11,234 nt of DNA from Fidelibacterota bacterium (lineage in GTDB: Bacteria > Fidelibacterota > UBA2242 > JAFGTP01): positions 1 to 11,234 of the forward strand of contig JAOZSG010000082.1 of the NCBI GenBank assembly GCA_029939785.1. The letters run 5' to 3'. This document shows, piece after piece, positions 6,764-11,234 of this stretch. The translations under genes were made by a program, and so were the position numbers. Every line of letters starts with the position of its first letter. Within the stretch, counting starts at the first letter, position 1. Below the pieces are notes generated by a model. The model was not told the DNA's origin and searched no databases. It saw only the letters and a list, made by a program, of their open reading frames with translations.

Positions 6764-6817
6764 AAATCGTAAAAAGTGTTTTTCAACAGTAGAAACCGCA
6801 AAAATCACAGAGAGTAT
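6764..6817. repeat. Decayed direct copy of the left arm of the palindromic repeat
   Basis: This stretch repeats 6600-6652 in the same orientation (AAATCGTAAAAAGTGTTTTT, then CAACAGTAGAAACCGC). There are a handful of differences, several G-to-A, and one 1-base indel. The right arm is missing, so it cannot form the long hairpin. It lies just before the transposase relic. It looks like an older, eroding copy. Confidence 0.75.
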
Positions 6818-6861
6818 ATTCAGAACTCCGAATTTGTCGTAATCATTGAACAATAAATAAT

Positions 6862-7543
6862 CATCAATTGATTAAATCTGTTCGCACCCCAGCCGATCCT
6901 CGTCAAGAAATTATACTAAATATGAAACAATTAGATTTGCCACAAGATAGATGGAAAGAATTGGCAAACGTAATAGAAGAGAAACTTCTAAATCAAACAG
7001 GTTTGTTTACATATGATTCAGAAATTGAAGCACTTGCATAACATTACACCACTCTGATTGTTAATAATGAGATGAACAAACAATCAGATTTTGGTAATTA
7101 TGTACTAAGAACCAATAGAACTAATTTATTAGATCAGGAAATCACACAAATCCTGTACTGTAGAAGATAGTTTTCGTAGCATGAAATCCCATCTTGGTAT
7201 GCGACCTATCCATCATAAAACTGATACCAATAGTGAAGCTCATATTTATATTACAGTGATAGCTTATCATTTTGTAATAGCAACCATAAAAAAATTGCGG
7301 TCAAAAGGGATCAATTACAATTGGAATAGTATTAGAGAAGCACTAGTGTCCCATAGACGTGTAACAACAACTTTTACAACCAAAGATGACAGAGTCATTA
7401 ATATTAGGCAAAATGGAGAACCAAACAAAAAACAGACCGGAATTTACGCAGCGTTAAAGTTAAAAGCCGAAAAAGGATTAAAACATGATGGTTGTCGAAG
7501 TTGGGGTAAATATAAAAATCAACTGGTGCAGAATTTGGATTAG
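6862..7543 (+). pseudogene. IS1634-like (IS4 superfamily) transposase relic
   Basis: Remains of a DDE transposase that is normally about 550 residues. The first piece (6862-7041) reads IKSVRTPADPRQEIIL and LDLPQDRWKELANVIEE, like the N-terminal region of IS1634-type enzymes. It ends in a TAA where relatives have Gln (EIEALA*HY). The frame continues through HYTTLIVNNEM and then jumps to GNYVLRTNRTNLLDQEITQI, so the central catalytic region with the first two Asp residues is deleted, at about 7077-7092. Near 7160 a small deletion shifts the frame. The C-terminal piece VEDSFRSMKSHLGMRPIHHK through IYAALKLK continues to TAG 7541-7543. A 120-residue frame from ATG 7181 is only this tail. No terminal inverted repeats are recognisable. 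The element is dead. The family assignment is from remembered motif patterns. Confidence 0.8.
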
Positions 7544-7649
7544 ATTTATTGGACTGGTGATTCCTGGACAAAAATGACCAGTTGTGCAATATTTCCTGTT
7601 GAATTAGTAGGAAACTATTGATATATTTGACAGTATAAATGGAAGAATA

Positions 7650-8075
7650 ATGAAAAAAATATTTATCACATTATTAACAATCTTGTATCTGCTATCCTGT
7701 ATCGGTGTTGGCAGTGTTCACCATTATTGTCAAAAGTTACAGGACGAGATGAATCAATGTGATAGTCCCTGTTGCTCCGGTATTGAGATTGCCAACCAGA
7801 ATCATGAAAATTCAAATAGCAGTTGTTGCCATGTGGAAAAGAATGATAATATAGAGTATAAATTGATGTTATCACCTGATGAATGCTGTGCAATCGAGCA
7901 TAAGTATAGCAAGGTGAATACTTCATCAGTTCGCCAAACCATTTATATAAGCCTGGCAGCAAAACAGAGCAACGAGCCATTCAATTATCCTCAAGATCAA
8001 CAAACCTCTGAAAGAAACCAACTGACGATTTCTACAGATCCGTCAATCCGTCTCAATCTTCCCCTCCTTATTTGA
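7650..8075 (+). CDS. Secreted Cys-pair protein, HYC_CC_PP-type
   Basis: A 141-residue exported protein. The N-terminus MKKIFITLLTILYLLSCIG is a signal sequence; LLSC at 14-17 could even be a lipobox. Mature-part motifs are HHYC (24-27), C37, and three Cys pairs at 41-42, 59-60 (CCH) and 79-80. The C-terminus ends in hydrophobic LNLPLLI. This matches the layout of small Bacteroidota-type HYC_CC_PP proteins, though the final PP pair is not clear. The Cys/His content suggests binding of copper or another soft metal outside the cytoplasm (inference). The ATG has GGAAG 8 bases upstream. The TonB-dependent receptor follows 144 bases later on the same strand, suggesting a joint role in metal handling. 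Codon and base use look a little richer in G+C than in the receptor gene. Confidence 0.7.
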   Translation: MKKIFITLLTILYLLSCIGVGSVHHYCQKLQDEMNQCDSPCCSGIEIANQNHENSNSSCCHVEKNDNIEYKLMLSPDECCAIEHKYSKVNTSSVRQTIYISLAAKQSNEPFNYPQDQQTSERNQLTISTDPSIRLNLPLLI

Positions 8076-8129
8076 TACATATCAAACAGTTCAAAAAGTC
8101 ATTGAAACAGTCTCCCTGAGTTTATTGAA

Positions 8130-8192
8130 AAGGGACGGTTCGAAACTTCGAAGTCGCTCTTCGACATACTTTAAGTGACACGTTCCGGATAT
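8130..8192. repeat. Small GC-richer palindromic patch
   Basis: Between the Cys-pair gene and the receptor lies a patch richer in G+C than its surroundings. It contains two TTCGAA words, the perfect palindrome ACTTCGAAGT (8145-8154) and CTTCGACAT. It resembles the CTTCGACAAGCTCAG-type intergenic repeats of many bacteria but is not a clean copy. It could be a degraded repeat or a weak hairpin between the two genes. Confidence 0.3.
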
Positions 8193-8219
8193 TAAAAATA
8201 ATAATTAAATGAGGAAATA

Positions 8220-10445
8220 ATGAAAAAATATATATTATTCATACTGCTTATATTTACCAGTTATGTATATGCCAATGAAACTGATCTATGCAAATGTCAT
8301 ATACAAGGTTCTATTTATGGATTGGAGTTTAATAATTCTCAAATAGACACTGTACCTTTAATCGCTGCAAATATATACTGGCAAGATACTACAATTGGTA
8401 CCACTTCTGATAATGTCGGTTTTTTCCGGCTTGCCAAACCTACAGAAAAAAAAGGTTCTCTTATTTTTAGCTATGTAGGCTATACTAATGATACATTAAA
8501 TATTATTCCTGATGACACTGAATTGATTGTATATCTCAAGAATCTAAGGTCTATGGAAAAAATCTATGTTACAGCAAAAAAACCAACTACAGTACATAAA
8601 TTAGATGGAAGTGTCAGTTGTGAGGTCATTACATCTAATGGACTTGTACAATTAGCCTGTTGCAGTCTTGCAGAGAGTTTTGAGAATACAGCATCAGTTG
8701 AAGTAGAACAAAATGATGCCGTAAGCGGAACTCGTCGAATAAAAATGCTTGGACTTGCTGGCTTTTACACTCAGATGATGATTGAGAAAAAACCTGTTAT
8801 GCGAGGATTGATAAGTCCTTTCTCTCTTGAATATATCCCCGGATTTTGGATGGAATCAGTTAATATATCAAAAGGCACTGCATCTGTTGCAACTGGATAT
8901 GAATCAATTACTGGCCAAATTAATGTTGAACTGAAAAAACCAGAGAATTCCAAACCTATAGCTGTAAATGGTTATATCAATTCTATGGGAAAATCTGATA
9001 TTGCTATCATAGGTGCAAAACAATTCAATCCAAAAATAAGCACTATGCTTCTGACCTATACTACATTTCTACAAAATAAAACTGATATAAATGATGATAC
9101 ATTCCTTGATATGCCTTTGATGCAGCAATTTAATATTATGAATAGATGGAAATTCAATGGAGATAAATTCAAAGGTCAAATTGGCTTTAAAATGATTCAC
9201 GATGATCGTTATGGTGGGCAAGAAAATTTCAATTTTGATAATCCAAACAAAACACCACATCTTTATGGGTCTGAAAATAAAATCAGGCGATATGAAATCT
9301 ATAGTAAAACTGGATATATTGTTGATGATCAAGGATCAAGTATTGGATTGATTTTATCAGCATTTCAACATAATATGGATTCTTATTGGGGCTTGAAAAA
9401 TTATTCCGGAGAAGAAAAAAGTCTTTATGCTAATCTTTCATACAATAAAAATTTACCCTCTCATAAAATATCAACAGGTCTCTCATATCAATATGATGAT
9501 CGCATAGAAACCTATCTTGATAATGATTATGATAATTCGGAAAAAGTACCTGGGATCTTTGGTGAATATACATTTCAACCCAATGATAAAATCACTGCAA
9601 TGGCAGGAATTCGTTATGATAATCATAGTAAGTTTGGGAATTTTATCACACCTCGGGCACATTTGAATTATAGACCAATTCCTGAAACATCATTACGATT
9701 ATCAGCAGGAACAGGGTATCGAAATCCACATATTTTCATGGATAATACAGTAATTCTTGCAAGTTCAAAAAATCTTGTGATAATGGAGGATATTAAAGCA
9801 GAAGAAGCATGGAATATTGGAACACAATTAACTCAGCAATTTTCTATATTAAATAATAGACCTGCTACTTTAGTCGTAGACTTTTACCATACAGAATTTC
9901 AAAATCAAATAATTATCGATATGGAACAAAATTTTCAAAATATATATTTATATAATCTCGATGGTGAATCATATTCGAATGCCTTTCAAGTAGAATTATC
10001 TAGTAAAGTTACCAAAGATTTTGAAATTACTGCTGCCATAAGATATAATGATGTAAAGTCAACTTATGCCGGAAAATTAAAATCAATTCCTATGAATTAT
10101 AAATACAAAGGATTACTTGTACTTTCATACAATACACCAAATGAAAAATGGCAAATGAATTTAACAACTCAGTTCAATGGAAAAGTTAGATTGCCAAATA
10201 CAGAAAATAATCCTGATGAATATCAGTTAAATAAATATTCAAAAAATTATGTTATGATGTTTGCTCAATTGAAACGCAAGTTTGATAAATTTGAAATATA
10301 TGCAGGTATTGAAAACATTACTGGATATCGTCAAAAAAATCCAATTCTTGCCTGGGATGATCCTTTTAGTCCCTATTTCGATTCTACAATGATTTGGGGA
10401 CCAACATTAGGAAGACGATTTTATATTGGATTTAGGTTTAATTAA
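8220..10445 (+). CDS. TonB-dependent outer-membrane receptor, probable metal (copper-type) substrate
   Basis: A 741-residue receptor that would import a bound ligand across the outer membrane using TonB energy. It has a signal peptide (residues 1-18, cut near YVYA/NE), then C24-x-C26-H27. A carboxypeptidase-like beta-sandwich follows (about 27-110, with SDNVGFFRL and SYVGYTNDTL). The plug spans about 112-235: SVSCEVITSNGLVQLACCSL with C147-C148, then MLGLAGFYTQMMIE, SPFSLEYIPGFWMESVNISK and GYESITGQINVELKKP. The barrel runs to the C-terminus, GRRFYIGFRFN. The CCSLAESFE motif and adjacent plug sequence resemble Bacteroidota receptors found beside HYC_CC_PP or copper-handling genes (from memory). 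The Cys motifs fit metal-ligand contact. The start ATG has GAGGAAATA upstream. The upstream Cys-pair gene is a likely partner, and a strong terminator follows. The receptor call is firm; the substrate is inferred. Confidence 0.92.
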   Translation: MKKYILFILLIFTSYVYANETDLCKCHIQGSIYGLEFNNSQIDTVPLIAANIYWQDTTIGTTSDNVGFFRLAKPTEKKGSLIFSYVGYTNDTLNIIPDDTELIVYLKNLRSMEKIYVTAKKPTTVHKLDGSVSCEVITSNGLVQLACCSLAESFENTASVEVEQNDAVSGTRRIKMLGLAGFYTQMMIEKKPVMRGLISPFSLEYIPGFWMESVNISKGTASVATGYESITGQINVELKKPENSKPIAVNGYINSMGKSDIAIIGAKQFNPKISTMLLTYTTFLQNKTDINDDTFLDMPLMQQFNIMNRWKFNGDKFKGQIGFKMIHDDRYGGQENFNFDNPNKTPHLYGSENKIRRYEIYSKTGYIVDDQGSSIGLILSAFQHNMDSYWGLKNYSGEEKSLYANLSYNKNLPSHKISTGLSYQYDDRIETYLDNDYDNSEKVPGIFGEYTFQPNDKITAMAGIRYDNHSKFGNFITPRAHLNYRPIPETSLRLSAGTGYRNPHIFMDNTVILASSKNLVIMEDIKAEEAWNIGTQLTQQFSILNNRPATLVVDFYHTEFQNQIIIDMEQNFQNIYLYNLDGESYSNAFQVELSSKVTKDFEITAAIRYNDVKSTYAGKLKSIPMNYKYKGLLVLSYNTPNEKWQMNLTTQFNGKVRLPNTENNPDEYQLNKYSKNYVMMFAQLKRKFDKFEIYAGIENITGYRQKNPILAWDDPFSPYFDSTMIWGPTLGRRFYIGFRFN

Positions 10446-10494
10446 AAATTATCAAAACATTGGATAAAAAAATGCCTCTGATTTACATAAACAA

Positions 10495-10540
10495 AAAACC
10501 ACCTTTAGGAAACTTTAGGTGGTTTTCTAATCCTTTTTTT
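10495..10540. terminator. Rho-independent terminator, bidirectional
   Basis: AAAACCACCT (10495-10504) pairs perfectly with AGGTGGTTTT (10517-10526) around a 12-base loop. A run of seven T follows at 10534-10540 on the plus strand. Read on the minus strand, the same stem is followed by TTGTTT. The stem thus serves the receptor gene, which ends at 10445, and probably the convergent U32 gene, which ends at 10682. Confidence 0.85.
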
Positions 10541-10681
10541 CCATATAAAAATTTAAACATGTAAGTCGTTAAAGTTTTTGGACAAATCATGGTAAAAATT
10601 AAGAGATACATTTCAATTTCAAAACTCCGGATTGTACTGATATATTCATAAACAACAATATGATAATTTAATATGTGATTA

Positions 10682-11234
10682 TTAGATTCCTATTTTATAT
10701 TGAGTGTTGGTTGAAGGATGAATCATTTGTTTGAGTTCCTTTTTTGAATCAGGATTTCCATCCAGAAGATTTTCAAAAAGCTTAATAGTTCTGGATTTGT
10801 CCATATATATTTGGGTATCGGTTTTAATATCCCTTAAATCAATAAAAAAACTGGAAAAAATATCCGGTAAATCTGTAACAATATCTGTATTCAAGAAATT
10901 ATTATTATTATAAATACAATGATAGTTTCCCTCTGTTTTTTCAATAAGAAAAGAAACATTTTTTAAATTTGTAATTGATGAAGATTTAGTACATTCTTGA
11001 ATACATTTCTCATCAATTCTATTTTTATTACATCCGGTAACCTGATGGAATAAACATTGTCTGCTTGTCATAAGTAAAATAGGATGATAGATACTATAGT
11101 ATAGTTTAAAATTATTAGGTTTAATAATAGCTTTTATCTGATTTTTAGTAATTTCATTTGAAATAAATGAGCCATAACAATTAAAATTTTCTTTTAAGCA
11201 TAAAAGGCTAAAGGAGTTAACAATATTAAGATAA
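10682..11234 (-). CDS. U32-family protein (peptidase U32 type), C-terminal part
   Basis: The last 183 residues of a gene that enters from the right edge; the true start is outside the window, and the in-frame ATG at 11071 is internal. The visible sequence begins LNIVNSFSLLCLKE, followed by SNEITKNQIKAIIK and HPILLMTSRQCLFHQVTGCN. These match the U32 pattern of an N-x-x-S segment, an (S/P)xEL segment and an LMxxxxC motif. Cys residues follow in RQC, TGC, EKC, QEC and YHC. In characterised U32 proteins (UbiU/UbiV; RlhA- and TrhP-type RNA hydroxylation factors), four conserved Cys hold an iron-sulfur cluster or are needed for hydroxylation. Which role this one has cannot be told from the fragment. 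It ends in MIHPSTNTQYKIGI, close to the TxGxYxxGx tail of the family. It converges on the receptor gene. Confidence 0.8.
   Translation of the reverse strand, partial: YLNIVNSFSLLCLKENFNCYGSFISNEITKNQIKAIIKPNNFKLYYSIYHPILLMTSRQCLFHQVTGCNKNRIDEKCIQECTKSSSITNLKNVSFLIEKTEGNYHCIYNNNNFLNTDIVTDLPDIFSSFFIDLRDIKTDTQIYMDKSRTIKLFENLLDGNPDSKKELKQMIHPSTNTQYKIGI

Noticed and set aside
6821..6845. Similar words AACTCCGAATTTGT (6821-) and AACTCCGGATTGT (10622-) as element ends
   Set aside because: The match is short and imperfect, and nothing between the two sites supports an element.
6554..6853. 99-codon minus-strand frame over the repeat
   Set aside because: It is the antisense reading of the PorV-like 3' end and the palindromic repeat. 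The NAKNAEDAK-type sequence is a known artefact of this repeat class.
7181..7543. ATG 7181 frame as an independent 120-residue protein
   Set aside because: Similarity to the transposase C-terminus extends upstream of this ATG (VEDSFRS), so it is only the tail of the broken transposase.
6764..7649. IS insertion into the second repeat copy, with the right arm displaced beyond the IS
   Set aside because: I looked for the TCTCTGCG-type right arm after 7543 and did not find it.
7666..7980. 104-codon minus-strand frame opposite the Cys-pair gene
   Set aside because: The plus-strand frame has a signal peptide, recognisable motifs and a ribosome site. The antisense one has none.
10731..10913. 60-codon plus-strand frame opposite the U32 gene
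   Set aside because: Antisense to a recognisable conserved protein; no motif and no ribosome site.

Overview
The window is an AT-rich stretch (about 27-33% G+C in most genes) of bacterial chromosome. Its gene content suggests the Fibrobacterota-Chlorobiota-Bacteroidota (FCB) group, or an uncultured AT-rich relative such as Cloacimonadota, Delongbacteria or Marinimicrobia. The pointers are a PorV/UPF0164-type outer-membrane protein with an Asp/Gly-rich insert, a HYC_CC_PP-type secreted Cys-rich protein, and a TonB-dependent receptor with a carboxypeptidase-like N-terminal domain. This placement is inference from gene families; no rRNA is present.

Layout. 1-1633 (minus): adenine deaminase, open at the window edge. 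Its N-terminal catalytic part is clear, but its C-terminal domain is replaced in frame by a von Willebrand A-like sequence, and base composition rises in two steps (about 27%, 44%, 74% G+C) toward position 1. This is either an unusual fusion or an assembly chimera. 1678-2577 (minus): a toxin-antitoxin locus with two tandem AbrB/MazE-like antitoxins, the first broken by one extra base in an A10 tract, followed by a Doc/Fic-like protein whose catalytic His position holds Glu. 2578-2877: divergent AT-rich regulatory region with a 16-bp inverted repeat. 2887-5499 (plus): mutS, complete. 5499/5529-6608 (plus): PorV/UPF0164-like outer-membrane protein.

6600-6817: a large palindromic intergenic repeat of the CGCAGAGA/CGCAAAGA type plus a decayed half copy. 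6862-7543 (plus): an IS1634-like transposase relic with a nonsense codon, a large internal deletion and a frameshift. 7650-8075 and 8220-10445 (plus): a secreted Cys-pair protein and a TonB-dependent receptor carrying a matching Cys-Cys motif, together a probable metal (copper-type) handling pair. 10495-10540: a bidirectional rho-independent terminator between convergent genes. 10682-11234 (minus): the C-terminal end of a U32-family protein with its Cys cluster, open at the right edge.

The genes are mostly housekeeping (mutS, ade, U32). Accessory pieces lie between them: the eroding toxin-antitoxin locus, the IS relic, the repeats and the metal-linked receptor pair. I see no CRISPR array, tRNA or rRNA. 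The points most worth following are the homopolymer-interrupted antitoxin beside a His-less Doc protein, the ade/vWA join, and the Cys-rich protein plus receptor pair.
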